Shown: positions 10,811 through 20,876 of the stretch, one piece after another
Position numbering within the stretch: the first letter of the stretch is position 1
Layout of the letters: each line of letters opens with the position of its first letter
Source of the DNA: Dacryopinax spathularia
Lineage: Eukaryota; Basidiomycota; Dacrymycetes; Dacrymycetales; Dacrymycetaceae
Assembly: GCA_037974965.1 (NCBI GenBank)
Contig: JBBPFI010000010.1
Span: 620,001 to 684,000, forward strand
Length of the DNA: 64,000 bases
Reading direction: 5' to 3'
Position numbers and translations under genes: made by a program
The notes under the pieces: generated by a model
Databases searched by the model: none
Told to the model about the DNA's origin: nothing
The model's input: only the letters and a program-made list of their open reading frames with translations

Positions 10811-12503
10811 TCATAGCCTAGCTCGGACATCTTGATATGTCCTCGGAGGGCCAAACCGGCGCACGAGCACGGCGGCGATCTCGTCCGCTAGTTCATCGTC
10901 AGAATCAAACTCTGGAACTTTGGAACTCAGAGCACTTACCAACCTGTTCCGGCGCTTCCTGGGGTACCTAATCGCCAACGATTAGCTTTCTTTTGCCGAC
11001 CAGACTGAGATTCGACGCTAGGACTCACGAAATGGCTCACCCCCTCAACAACGACGTTCGAGCTGTTCGCCGGTCTCCGCCAGACCATATGTCTCGTCCA
11101 TTCCACCCCGGCGGTAAACGACTCCGGCTGGGAGCCCATCACCCATCTGATCTCTACCCGCTCGTCCAGCGTCGGAAGGAGATGCCACGTCTCTGACGGA
11201 CCGGGCGGTTCGTAGAAGCTTTGCACTTCGTCGAAGGGAGATTGTTTGAGTGCTACTGCTCCTTCTGGGAGGCTGGGAGGGGAGTAGAAGGCGTGTGGGA
11301 TGTAGCCTTCGAGCATCGCGGGGTGCCAGTTACGGAAAGCTGTACGGCGGAGTGATTCGCGGGCGTCGGTTCTACACTCAGGTCAGAGCTGGGTTCGGCA
11401 GCGAGCGATGAGAGGGACGGACATTGAAGGCCAGACGCATCTGCGCGACAAGGTCGACTTGCGCATAAAGTCCCAGCGTTTTGCTTGCCCGAACTTGCGG
11501 GACCAAGAGACTTCGGGAAGAATGATAGGGTCGATCAACAGCAGTGACCAGAAATGCTCAGGTCCATGAATCGCCGTGCGAGCTCTGGAACAGCATCAGC
11601 ATATGAGAACGCTCCTGCACACCACGTTGAAGCCACGTACAAAAGCTCGCCGCCTAGTGAATGACCAACACCGATCACCCGACGCGGTTTGCGTTCCGGC
11701 TTGTGGAGTGGTAGATGTACAGGCGCTCTTTCTCGCGTCAAGGGTCGATGATATGTCAGAAACTGGAGCACATCGCGTGCGCAATCGGCCCAGTCGTCTA
11801 GGAGCGATATTGTCAGATTTACCATCTCCTTCTCGGTAATCTGGATGATCGTACAGCTGTCTCCCAGGTTTGGAGCGTTGACTAGCGCCGCATCTCCTTG
11901 GTTGAAGGATTCCCAAACGAGTATCTCGTCAATGTCGGGATAGCGTTGCAGGAGCATGTCAATGAGCGGTTCCCAAGTCTACAGCTGGTCAGATGTCCTG
12001 CTCGGTCCCGGAAGGGGACGACTCACCTCCTTGGGATATCCATTTCCAGAGGCAAACAGCAAGGTCGCACCATCTCCTGTCCCCTGTTTCCGAAGGAATC
12101 GGTTGACCACTGCCCAGAGCGGCGGCTCGTCCGCAGATCCCTTCCAGCTTGGTTCGCCTTGCGTTTCCTCCCATTTTGCCCAAAGCTTCTCGGTAAAGTC
12201 CTTCACTTCTTGAGCACGCTGAGCCTTTGCTTGAGGCGTGCTCTCCTCATGTTCCACGGTAGGCGGATACGGAGGCCTAACCGTGCCACGAGTTCCAGTC
12301 CGAGACGCACGTGGTCGAGCCCAGGGTGTCAGGTGAGTAGTGAGAGTAAAGTCTGGGAAAGGTGATGGTCGCTGTGGGGTAGGCAAAGAGGGCAAGGTGG
12401 TCGGCAGAGGCTGAGGCACAACAGAAGGCAGCACGCGACAAGCGAAGGGCGCGCAGGCGGGAGGAGCTCCCGTAGGCGGCGGGTACGAGTTATGACGTGC
12501 CAT
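10811..12503 (-). CDS. Alpha/beta-hydrolase superfamily protein (copy 1)
   Basis: Multi-exon minus-strand gene. The start codon is at 12501-12503 and the stop at 10811-10813. Exon 1 carries a Pro-rich N-terminus and then 'LLFASGNGYPKEV' (first beta strand/oxyanion region). Later exons read 'LVWESFNQGDAALVN', 'DWADCARDVLQFL' and the nucleophile elbow GHSLGG near 11,650, then LLLIDPIILPE. A 41-nt GT-AG intron between the elbow and LLLIDPII restores the frame, so what looks like a break is a normal intron. The C-terminal exon gives 'HFVSPSVE' (probable catalytic His region) and ends ADEIAAVLVRRFGPP. It is clearly paralogous to the gene at 29,607-31,554 along its whole length, including exon order. 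The substrate is unknown. The Ser nucleophile and the G-H-S-L-G-G elbow point to an active serine hydrolase. Confidence 0.8.
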
Positions 12504-13258
12504 GGGAGGTTGATGAAGCTGAGAGCGTCGAAGAGCACTTTGATGCTCGAATGATGTCGTCCATCTGGATCCTCATATACCTCGCAGATAGACGCCGCGG
12601 GCGCGAGCATGCTGGAGGCCCACGCACAGCGAGATAGACGGCCGCAAGACACAAATAGTGAACGTTCGTACGATTGATGCAGCCATTTTCTCTCATTGCG
12701 CCCAGCCTCTGATGGCCGTGATCTGACGGAGAGGACAGGGGTCTGTTGCCTCGAGTTCGCGGCCTACAGGCCCAGAAGAACGGGACCAAGCAAAACCCGA
12801 CCCAGTCTTGCAGCCACGGCTTCAGTAGTCGTCAGTTAGCGTGGATATCCAGAGGTGGATTGCGGTCGCCATGCCTGTGACGGTCTCGAGAAGGTGGTCC
12901 CTTTTACGCTGGAGAAACCCGGTGCAATGGGCGGCTTTAAAGAGGCTCGGTGACTCCGTATTTCCGTATCGCTTATATGTCACCAGGGCCCGGGTCCTGT
13001 ATCGCTTCCTCCTGCGGTCGTGGCGATGCACCTTAACGCCGTGCAGAAGTTCGGACTGAAGCTGATCAAAGTCATTCGTGGCAAATAGGTCGCCCTGGTA
13101 AAAGGTCCGAAATCGGATCAATATTGCCCCCTGGATATGCACGATAGTACAATGGGAAACGAAGGATACCCTACTTGCCCTCCCACTCTCCACCGATCCG
13201 CCGATACAATCCTCCTCCTGTTCATCGTTCGTCTCTGCTGGCCATTTCTGTCGTTTTT
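12504..13258. other. Intergenic region, no supported gene
   Basis: Lies between the 5' end of the alpha/beta hydrolase gene and the 3' end of the sugar-nucleotide transporter (both minus strand). It should hold the hydrolase promoter and the transporter 3' UTR. Overlapping short open frames show no recognised domain. Confidence 0.5.
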
Positions 13259-14546
13259 TCAGTCGATGCGCTCGCCCTCCTCCATCTCCTTCATCGGGAC
13301 TTGCTCGTATGCTGCCTTTGTTGGCTCGGCTCTGGGTTGGCTTTCCTGGTTGCGCACCCATGTATAGTAGATCGAGCCAAGCAGGATGAGCGCGATGCCC
13401 GTAGCGCGTCCAGCAGTGATGATATCGCCGAAGAACCACACGCTCAGCAATGACTGGAGGACACCACGAACCGCCGAGGAAATCATGTGCGTTATAGGTG
13501 ACGTGACCTTGATGGACAGGAACCCGGCGATGCAGATGAGGAAACCGACCACGCCCTAAAACCTACGTTAGCCTGTTGCTGGAATACCACACCTTCGGAC
13601 CGACCGTTATAAGGGATCCCCACACGAAGGTTTGCAGTGCGCTGACACCCGTATCGACGCCCGTAACAGGCGCATTCCCACTCAGCAACTCTATGATTCC
13701 CGGGCCTTCGCCAGCCAGCAGCACGAGCGGGATGAGTGCCACAGCGCTGAGCAGATTGCTGTACCAGGCAAGTTCGAGTGCGGAACCGTGCACGGCCTCT
13801 AAGCTGCGCTTGATGACCACTGCATGCAGCGCCGTTGTGCAACTGCTGAGCAGACCAAAGAAAGGGCCGAGCCAGCTGTATCGCGAGACGGTCGAACTGG
13901 GCGATGTTGAATATGTTCGGTCGAGGAAGACACCGGCAAGGAAACCGGCGGTGACAACGCCGCAGGCGATGAGCACGCGAAGCGACGGGCGGGCGTGTAG
14001 TACGAGGAAGGAGATGCCGACTGTCAGCGGGAGTACCAGCCCACGAGCGACCTGGTAGAAGGACGCGTCGACATATTTGAGAGTGTAGTTGTTGAACCTG
14101 TACAAAGCTTAGCTTATTGGCCTGGTAGCGCAAGAGGACGAGGTGCGCACGTTAGCCCCAGCACATTGATCGCCACCAGCGGCGCCAATCCCCTGCATAC
14201 ACCCAGGTCCAGCCGTGCTGGTAGCCGTAGCAGACCAGCCAAATGCGCGAAGAACAGGAGAATGACAGCAATGACGAGCTGCACGAAGAGGAAGAATAAG
14301 GGGAGCGTCGTCTTGTCAAGCACCCATTTGTTCGCCAGTACCATCTGCACCGTTTCATTAGCTCTCCATTGCACCACAAGGTCTATGGCGGCCGTGAACG
14401 ACATACAGCAATGGCTGCGACCAAGTAGAATGTCACTGTCGCTGCCTATATGTGCGCGTTAGCGTATATGCGCGCGTCTGTACGCAATGCAGACGTACGA
14501 CGAGCGTATTTGACGCTGGCTGCTCTTGCGGGTTTGATTGAGGCAT
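13259..14546 (-). CDS. SLC35C-like nucleotide-sugar (probable GDP-fucose) transporter
   Basis: The start is a short exon at 14,546 (MPQSNPQEQPASNTLVV), followed by short exons across introns with good GT-AG borders, and the stop is at 13,259-13,261. The product is a multi-spanning membrane protein of the drug/metabolite transporter superfamily. Visible segments are AATVTFYLVAAIA, then ANKWVLDKTTLPLFFLFVQL, AINVLGL, NYTLKYVDASFYQVARGLVLPLT (the signature of the SLC35C/TPT group), LGPFFGLLSSCTTALHAVVIKRSL, WYSNLLSAVALIPLVLL and GFLICIAGFLSIKVTSPITHMISSAVRGVLQSLL. It ends with a cytosolic acidic tail. The 'KYVD-x-SFYQVAR' motif and the nearby GDP-L-fucose synthase gene on the same strand point to GDP-fucose (or GDP-mannose) import into the Golgi. 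The KDZ transposon lies 214 bp upstream of its start codon. Confidence 0.85.
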
Positions 14547-14751
14547 CTTGACAGGTGACCTCTACGGTGTCTAACGAAAGGGAGTAGAGGAGGTCAAGTT
14601 CAGAGAAAGAGAGTGAGGTGCAAGCTGGGTAAATGCTGGGTCGTTGTCGGTAAGGTAGAACTTGGCGTCGTCGTGTCTTACTGGTGGCAGTGATCGCAAT
14701 CAATGCGAGACGCGCTTCCTTCAGATGCGATCCCTCGCACTGTACGCGCCT

Positions 14752-14759
14752 CACAACGG
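14752..14759. repeat. Target-site duplication, left copy (CACAACGG)
   Basis: The 8-mer CACAACGG occurs immediately outside both ends of the KDZ element (here and at 24,993-25,000), each copy exactly 9 bp from the perfect inner core of the inverted repeat. Zisupton-type KDZ elements are reported to make 8-bp duplications, which agrees. Confidence 0.88.
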
Positions 14760-14894
14760 CAGAAGGGACAGGATAGGGGCGAGAACGGCCAACGGCCAAC
14801 GTTTGGCCGGCGGAACCTTTTTTTGGCCGACGGAGGTTTTTTTTGGCCGACGGAAGTAATTAGAAGTAGTTAAAATTAAAAGCTTTGCTTCCGC
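14760..14894 (+). repeat. Terminal inverted repeat, left
   Basis: The outermost 9 bp match the right end poorly. Next come the perfect 23-bp core at 14,769-14,791 (CAGGATAGGGGCGAGAACGG...), a shared GGCCGACGGAGGT (14,825-14,837, repeated once as GGCCGACGGAAGT) and a shared TTTGCTTCCGC (14,884-14,894). The three blocks occur in the same order in the right repeat, inverted. Confidence 0.9.
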
Positions 14895-14941
14895 TTTACC
14901 TGGCTTCCTTAGTCTTCTGCTTCCCCAGCACAGCCGCGTTG

Positions 14942-14992
14942 TACCGCGCCTACCGCTTCTACCGCGCCTACCGCACCTACCGCACTTACCGC
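14942..14992 (-). repeat. GCGGTA array 1 (subterminal left, 6 hexamers)
   Basis: TACCGC at 14942, 14951, 14960, 14969, 14978 and 14987: six perfect hexamers at an exact 9-bp period with variable 3-nt linkers, 182 bp from the element's left end and 17 bp before the transposase ATG. Confidence 0.95.
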
Positions 14993-15008
14993 AGATTGCG
15001 CTCTCTCA

Positions 15009-17386
15009 ATGAATCTTCATCAGCTTGTTCACTCATTATGGCCTCATCTGTCACGCCTTGGTCATCTTCCCGCCCACATAGCGCTCAACCTTCTTTCTGT
15101 CGTTCGTCACTGGCAGCCACTACTTACATGGCTCGCTTCCCTGCCTAAGGACACCCCACCAAGAGCTCTCCCTCCTGCACTCTCTACAAGCTTATCCACA
15201 CTTTTCCACATGGCAATCCCCGACGTCCAGCTTCTCTGGGGGGCACTATTTCCTCTCGTGTGGCAAACTGGTCCAGTGGGACATCAGCAGACACCTTCTC
15301 TGCTTAACCCTGTCCAACTTCTTATTGCCACTGCTCCCCAAGTCGAAATGGGTAACTGTCTGTCTAAATTAATTGACCATTGCTGACACCTTGCAGGTGT
15401 CGAAGAGTTGTTCCCCCCTACTCGCGTCTGCACACAAGAAGACTGCCCAGCACCTGGACGACTCGTTGATGCACGCCGCTTTTCTGCCCACCTTTACACC
15501 TTGCACCAGGGTGTGCTCCCTGTCTTTATCACCTGCCTCCGATGCAAGCGTATGTACCATTCCAGTCCCTCTGAACCACGCCCTGAATGTGTCATAGGCT
15601 GTCATTCAACATATTTCCTCAATTATGTCCGCAGAATGGATTCTGACGGTGTTCAACGGCGCTACTACTACCTTGGACGGCCGGCCATTGTCCAGGTTGA
15701 GAAGCACATTCTCATCGACCGCGAACTGGCCTTTCACTTCAAGCGTCAAATGTTGCATGCTCAGTAAGTCCATCGTCATAGCCCATGCGGTATCGGCGGT
15801 ATCTGCGGTATCCGCGGTACCTGCGGAACGACGTTGAGTTTTTTCCTGTGTACCGCACATACCGCATATACCGCCGGTACCGCCGCTACATTCTGTCGGC
15901 CTCAAAGCCGTTAGACAAAGCTAACTTCCTCCGTAGTACCAGTGGACAAGCACTCGAGCGTATCTATATGGAATCACTGTCCTATCGTGCCGATTTTGGC
16001 ACTTGTTGTCCTCCCATCCTGCGTCGCCACTACATTTGGGACTGCTTCTACCTCGATGCCTTGCTCCAGCATCATGATGAGCAGGGCAGTATCCTCGTCC
16101 TTCTGGAGCACCCTGAACATGGCAACCCAGCAGGCGTGCAAAGGGCAAGACTCAAGGAAGCCTTACGAGTGAGGAATGCTTTCATGGCTGGCACTGGTCA
16201 GGAGCTTTATGCTCATGCCTGTGATGGCTGCCTGCGTGTGGTTCAGCGAGATGGCACCCATTGTTAGCTTATTCTGCCCTCTTCCCCACAGACTTTGACT
16301 GACATGGTGCTACAGACACCATTCATGCAGCTATAACCGATGGTGTCGCCATTGGTCATCCCTGCTGTGCTGTGCATAACTGCCATGGGGAACTCTCACC
16401 CATATCGTCCCGCTTCTGCCCCATGCATCAAGCGCTGAATCAAGTGTGTGGAGTTGAAGGGTGCACTCAAACAGTCCGCACAGGCGCTTTGACATGCAAA
16501 GACCCTTTGCATAAGGCTATGGAAGACGCCCATGATGAGCAGGCGAAATCCATGTTTCAGCTTGCTTGACGACTGGCTCTGAATGGGCCCAGACAGCGGG
16601 AGGGCCACCACCGGCACAACGACGATACCGCATTTACCGCCTGTACCGCGTCTACCGCGCCTACCGCCGGTACCGTACGAAGCTCCACCACTCCCCTCCT
16701 TGCCCTTCCTGAAGGCTTCGAGTCGTTGTCTCACCTACTCCAGGTGGATTCCAGAATTTCCGGGGGGAAACGACCGCAAAAGGCTCAGTTCACTCGCGCT
16801 TGGACACACAATGAGCAGTTGATTGTCCGTCCTTGTGGTATCATTGTGGCTAGGGCCACATTCTATGGTGCCGAGGCGATCTCCTCAGTAGCGGTATGTC
16901 CTTCAACCATGAGTCCAAGGAGAATACTAATACAGCATCTTCCAGGATATGTTACGCGCGGTCTTTCCAACTAAAGGATCCGTTCCTGATATCCTCTTCT
17001 ATGACAACAATTGTCAACTACGACGGCATCTGCAAGCTCTGGGAGACTCCCATTTCGAACGAATGGGTCAGCCAGTTGATGTGTTCCACTTCAAAGCCAA
17101 GCATAGCGAAAACGACACCTACTGCGGTCAACATTGCAACCCCCTCCTCTTTCCAGACATCTATGATGCTCAGAAGCAGAAGTGGCACTTCAACTCTTCT
17201 GCAGCGGAGATGGTGAACGCCTGGATTAATGGGTACCATGCCATGGTCAGAGACCTCGATGCTGTGTGTGCAGAGTTCTTTCTCGATGAGATGGTGAAGG
17301 AAAGAAACAGGTTCACAGAGAGACAGCTCCGCGAGAGAGGTTTGAACCCACACAGGGTTCCCGAAGAGGTCTTACAAACGCAGTAG
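15009..17386 (+). CDS. KDZ (Kyakuja-Dileera-Zisupton) transposase
   Basis: The exon model is 15009-15351, 15397-15549, 15598-15763, 15937-16262, 16316-16893 and 16946-17386, all in phase (668 aa). The N-terminus has the KDZ Cys pairs C-x4-C and C-L-R-C-K-R-C-H-x-x-Y, then R-R-Y-Y-Y-L-G-R-P-A-I-V-Q-V-E-K-H. Candidate DDE residues are Asp256 in W-D-C-F, Asp542 in Y-D-N-N-C and Glu610 in N-S-S-A-A-E. Other signatures are the Cys/His insert (CAVHNCHGELS...RFCPMH...CGVEGC...TC) between the first and second acidic residues, WTHNEQLIVRPCGIIVARATFYGAEA, VDVFHFKAKHSENDTYCGQHCNP, and FFLDEMVKERNRF. One problem: codon 414 (16,567-16,569) is an in-frame TGA. It disappears only if a weak 201-nt intron (16,554-16,754, donor GTTTCA) is spliced out, so this copy is either interrupted or uses that intron. 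The introns carry GCGGTA arrays. Confidence 0.9.
15787..15883. repeat. GCGGTA array 2 (facing inverted pair, intronic)
   Basis: GCGGTA at 15787, 15796, 15805 and 15814, then TACCGC at 15851, 15860, 15869 and 15878. The two halves are in mirror 9-bp register, so the intron RNA (15,764-15,936) or the DNA strand could fold into a segmented hairpin with four 6-bp stems and a loop of about 31 nt. Confidence 0.95.
16567..16569 (+). other. In-frame TGA in the KDZ transposase
   Basis: The triplet TGA falls in the transposase frame between ...MFQLA and RLALNGP, 57 nt before array 3. Either the copy carries a nonsense mutation or the segment 16,554-16,754 is removed as an intron. The open frame otherwise continues through array 3 to the WTHNEQ catalytic exon. 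Confidence 0.7.
16626..16676 (-). repeat. GCGGTA array 3 (6 hexamers)
   Basis: TACCGC at 16626, 16635, 16644, 16653 and 16662, plus TACCGT at 16671. It lies either in an exon of the transposase (read as Thr-Ala-x repeats) or in an alternative intron. Confidence 0.95.
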
Positions 17387-17432
17387 TAGTATTCGGTAGT
17401 AATGAACGATGTGCCCGCCCTTTCCGTTTCGT

Positions 17433-17529
17433 GCGGTACCCGCGGTAGGCGCGGTACCTGCGGTTGCTGAAACGGAATTCCGAGAAGTCGACAAGGTACC
17501 GCAGATACCGCAGGTACCGTCGATACCGC
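17433..17529. repeat. GCGGTA array 4 (facing inverted pair, between genes)
   Basis: GCGGTA at 17433, 17442 and 17451 (GCGGTT at 17460), then TACCGC at 17497, 17506, (TACCGT 17515) and 17524. It sits between the transposase stop and the next gene's start, so it could act in terminator or promoter DNA. Confidence 0.95.
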
Positions 17530-17669
17530 TTCCGCCCTCCACCCGTCCGGCTAAGGGCCTTGCGTGGCTGCCTTATGTAAGGCGGTTCCAATTAACCGCC
17601 GGCGGTTTTCCATGTCTTCCAACGAATTCCAAGTCCTTCTCGGTGGCATCAAACACACCAGTCTGCTAC

Positions 17670-19585
17670 ATGTCTGAACTCAAGGCCCTTCAAAATGAGG
17701 GCATCCGCCAGTACTGGAAGCAGCATCCAGAGCTGATGAATTGTGCTGTGGAGGATGTGGAGCACTGGTATTGTGAGAAGTGTGGGCGTCGCTGCATGCC
17801 TGTCACTGTGGCATTTACTGCAGGACACTGGGGATCTTTATTCACTAAGGTGCGCCAAGGTTGGTGGCCTGGGGAAGGAGGAGAGCTCATTCGCACGATG
17901 CAGTGCTACTGGGGCCATGTGTTTGTCTGGGTTTCCCAACAGATGCCTGCGCTGCAGAAGGAGGTGTTCCAAACGATCTACGACGGCTCTGTGGATGTTC
18001 AAGAGACTCCGGAGCATTCTGTGGGCTCTCAGCAGCCTGTTCAGGACTGGCATAATGGCGTACCTCGTGGAATTCACTGGGGGCCCTTGCCCTACTTGCA
18101 TGGCAGTAGCACCACAGCTCTTGGCGCACCAGGCAAGTGCGGCGAGTGCAAGACCCGACCACCGCACTCCAAGTGTACCCGAAACATGTGCAAGGCTTGC
18201 TGCATTGCCCAGCAGAAGACCACTGGCTGCAACAACCCTGAAGTCGATGAAAGCGGTTTATGCGGTACCTGCGGTAGGCGCGGTACCTGCGGTACCTTGG
18301 CGCGTGTGTGCCCCGCCCCAGGACACTCCGGTGAGACAGTGCCTGCTCGTGTATTGGTCCTTACACTGATCATCGAACAATAGTGAAGGGGAAGGACAGC
18401 GGTGGTGGTCTGGATTCCTCCACCTCGAGTAATGCTGGTGGGGGAGGAGCCCCTATTGAGCCCTCTTCTGCCCGGTACCGCCGCTCTTCAGTCGCTGGAA
18501 ATGTCACTCCTCACTATGTTGGCAAGGCGCTACACCCATCCTGGGGGGAGAGGCTATCCGGCGGCGCGTCGCCGTCCGGAAGTCCGGTGGAAGCTATACA
18601 GCGAGCGGGAGAGCAGGACAAAGCGTCCCGATTGTTCACAATAGTCATACTTCAAGCGGTGAGTGTTGTTATCCATGGCGGTACATGCGGTACAAGCGGT
18701 ACCCGCGGTTTCGACGGTAGCATGTTGACTTCACGGAAAAACAAGCTACTGCGGCTACCGCGGGTACCGCTGATACCGCGCACCGGGAAACTTCGTCTTT
18801 CTGATCTCCCTCCTTTCCAGAGCTGCCCTCCAGTCGAGCTACCCAATCTGGAAGCACGTGGACGTCCGCCCGCCCTGTTTACTATGATGGAACACTGGCT
18901 CCCGTCGGTCCTGGGCCGCATGGCCCAAATCTGTGGTGTGGATACATCCTCCCATGCCTGGACTGTGCCTGTGCTGGACAAGAAGAAAGAACGATGGGTG
19001 GAGATCGGTCCCGGCCAGGTCATTTCACTGTTCAAGGAGGAGCACATCATTATCAGCCCTTCCGCTCTCCCTCTGGATGATCAGCATGTTCAGGAGGAGC
19101 TCCAACTCTTCTCTGTGCAACAATGTCTCCCCAAGGCTAAGCGACCTCGATCCACCAGTCAGCAATTCCTCCACCTGCCAGATACTCCCACCAAGAAGGC
19201 TCGCTCTCCCTCAAGGCTCGATCTCCTTGTGATCTCGGACAGCTCAGACGATGAGCCTTTGGTGATTTCACCCCTTGCTTTTAAAGCCTCAGGGCGCGAC
19301 AAAGGAGCAACGTGGTCCAGGGGTAGCTCTTTTACCGATGTCAGTCGTGGAATGGAGCAGTACCACACCCTTCGCCGAAGTGGAACTCTGTCAGGGGAAG
19401 CCCAACGCATCGCCTTTCCTGGCAGCAACATTCCGGAGCGCACGCTACGCCGTCACTACGGAGTCTGGAAGCAAGCGCCCTTGACTTTACTGAATGAGTG
19501 GACCGCTCGCTGGGGCCATCGTCGCTGGGTTCAGTTCATAGCAGAGGTTGAGGACACCACGAAGGTGTCTAAGAAGGAGGTATGA
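17670..19585 (+). CDS. KDZ-element gene B: Cys-rich protein with SUMO-interaction-like motif
   Basis: Exons 17670-18330, 18384-18658 and 18821-19585 join in frame to 566 aa. The start was chosen as the first ATG (MSELKALQNEGI) after array 4. Residues about 30-45 have a zinc-knuckle-like WYCEKCGRRC. Residues about 150-180 contain KCGECKTRPPHSKC...MCKACC, a dense Cys cluster likely to bind zinc. The 195-209 segment is encoded by array 5 (Gly-Thr/Cys-rich). The middle domain is tryptophan-rich (MEHWLPSVLGRM, HAWTVPVL, KERWVEIGPGQVISLF). Near residue 430 the sequence LLVISDSSDDEPLVIS is a hydrophobic core followed by phospho-acceptor and acidic residues, like a phospho-SUMO-interaction motif. The C-terminus is helical and rich in Trp/Arg (YGVWKQAPLTLLNEWTARWGHRRW). 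I do not know the function. Position and Cys clusters suggest a transposition accessory or host-interaction factor. Confidence 0.8.
18253..18294 (+). repeat. GCGGTA array 5 (exonic in gene B)
   Basis: GCGGTT at 18253 and GCGGTA at 18262, 18271, 18280 and 18289, 9-bp period. Translated in gene B as a Cys-Gly-Thr-rich stretch. Confidence 0.95.
18678..18779. repeat. GCGGTA array 6 (facing inverted pair, intron of gene B)
   Basis: GCGGTA at 18678, 18687 and 18696 (variants at 18705, 18714), then TACTGC at 18747 and TACCGC at 18756, 18765 and 18774. The pair fills most of the 162-nt intron 18,659-18,820. Confidence 0.95.
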
Positions 19586-19662
19586 TGTGAATACGCCGTA
19601 GAGAGAACACTTTGTTGCGGGCGGTAGATAGAAATGCCCATGTTTTGGACAATCGGCAAGAG

Positions 19663-19765
19663 GCGGTATGTGCGGTATCCGCGGTAGGTGAGCTAGCGAC
19701 CATTGAGGGGTCCGTCCGAAATTGCGGTATCGACGGTACCCGCGGTTTCCGCGGTATCGGCGGTT
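19663..19765 (+). repeat. GCGGTA array 7 (two same-strand blocks, intergenic)
   Basis: GCGGTA at 19663, 19672 and 19681, a 37-bp gap, then GCGGTA at 19724 and 19751 with one-base variants at 19733, 19742 and 19760. A single GCGGTA also occurs at 19621. It lies between genes B and C. Confidence 0.93.
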
Positions 19766-19973
19766 TACTGGTTGTGCGGAACCGCTGAACCGCCATCTGG
19801 ACCCTTATGAAAGTCTCCAGTTCGATGACTGGAATGCGTCTTCCCCCCTTTCCGGCCAACCACCATCTTCTCAGATCTTCTTCTAGCACAGTCACCTATC
19901 TCTGGCCTCTCACAGTTAAATTCCTTTGCCAACAATCATTTCTGTTCCCACACCAGGTATCAAAGTGTGACCA

Positions 19974-20659
19974 ATGTCCCGTCAAACTGGTGCCTCCCGA
20001 AAAGGACCTCCCAACCCAGCAGCCAGCAGAGGTACCAATACCGTCGATACCGCGGGTACCGCGGGTACCGCCACTACCGCGCGTACCGTCGCTACCGGCG
20101 CTGAGCCGGCCCCCTTCACTGCTGCTGAGCCTGAAGCGGCTCGACGCATCCCCATGGCGAATTCGGTGAGCAATCTATTGGTGGTCACACAGAAGTTCCA
20201 CTTAATGTGTGCCCATCCAGTGTACATACTGCGTCAGGCGTGGATTAGAATGCTTTCGGCAGCCAGGGAAGCGCTTCAAAGCGTGTTGGCACTGCCAAAG
20301 GGCACAAAAACAGTGTTCAGCCGGCCCAACAAATGGTAGTTCCACACTCGCATACATACCCCACTCACTCACCATTTGCAGATGCACGCCGAGGCCGTGT
20401 GATTCGGCGAGGACCGCAACACGGTGTGGCTACTTTGAAGGCTTATACCGCGGGCTCTAGCAATGTTATGCAAGGCCAGTTAGGTACGTGCGGTAGGTGC
20501 GGTACAAGCGGTACAAGCGGTACTCATGCCTTGCCAGTTGCCCTTGTTTCAGAGACCATGGAAGAACTCAGGCAGGCCGCACATGCGCAAGAGAGGGCCA
20601 ACCGAAATCTGCAACTTGTACTGGAGGCCACCTATGGACTCCAGAGCCAGCAGCCATGA
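19974..20659 (+). CDS. KDZ-element gene C: small zinc-cluster protein
   Basis: Three exons, 19974-20165, 20221-20335 and 20382-20659, give 194 aa. The middle exon is exactly a zinc-cluster cassette: C-T-Y-C, six residues, C, ten residues, C-W-H-C, six residues, C. This is the C-x2-C-x6-C-x10-C-x2-C-x6-C spacing of GAL4-type Zn2Cys6 proteins. The basic residue pattern differs from classical GAL4 (Glu, not Lys, precedes the third Cys), so base specificity cannot be read off. Residues 22-42 and 138-149 are translated GCGGTA arrays (Thr-Ala/Gly-Thr repeats). The C-terminal about 35 residues (TMEELRQAAHAQERANRNLQLVLEA, shown here only by its ends TMEEL and LEATYG) form a helix suited to dimerisation. 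It is paralogous to gene D, and the zinc-cluster exon has the same intron phases (0 before, 1 after). Confidence 0.83.
20039..20098 (-). repeat. GCGGTA array 8 (exonic in gene C)
   Basis: TACCGC at 20048, 20057, 20066 and 20075, with TACCGT at 20039 and 20084 and TACCGG at 20093: seven units at a 9-bp period. Translated as Thr-Ala-x repeats in exon 1 of gene C. Confidence 0.95.
20490..20522 (+). repeat. GCGGTA array 9 (exonic in gene C)
   Basis: GCGGTA at 20490, 20499, 20508 and 20517, all perfect at a 9-bp period, in exon 3 of gene C (read as Cys-Gly-Arg/Ser-Gly-Thr). Confidence 0.95.
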
Positions 20660-20761
20660 TTAGGAATGCCGTGTAATATCATGAGCATTGTAATGTCGTA
20701 TCCGGTCAAATGTGAGTATGCCCCTGTGTGTTAAATGTATTGTGTCAGACCACAAATAGTT

Positions 20762-20876
20762 GCGGTAGCGGCGGTATCAGCGGTATCCGCGGTACAGCCG
20801 GTACCTGGTTGGCCCAATGGCTGCAGAGCAGCCCATGGCCTGCGGCGACGACTACCGCTGATACCGCTGATACCGC
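20762..20876. repeat. GCGGTA array 10 (facing inverted pair)
   Basis: GCGGTA at 20762, 20771, 20780 and 20789 (CCGGTA 20798), then TACCGC at 20853, 20862 and 20871. Just downstream of gene C's stop. Confidence 0.95.

Noticed and set aside
11535-11957. Frameshift in alpha/beta hydrolase copy 1 after the GHSLGG motif
   Set aside because: A 41-nt GT-AG intron restores the frame to LLLIDPII, matching copy 2; the gene is intact.
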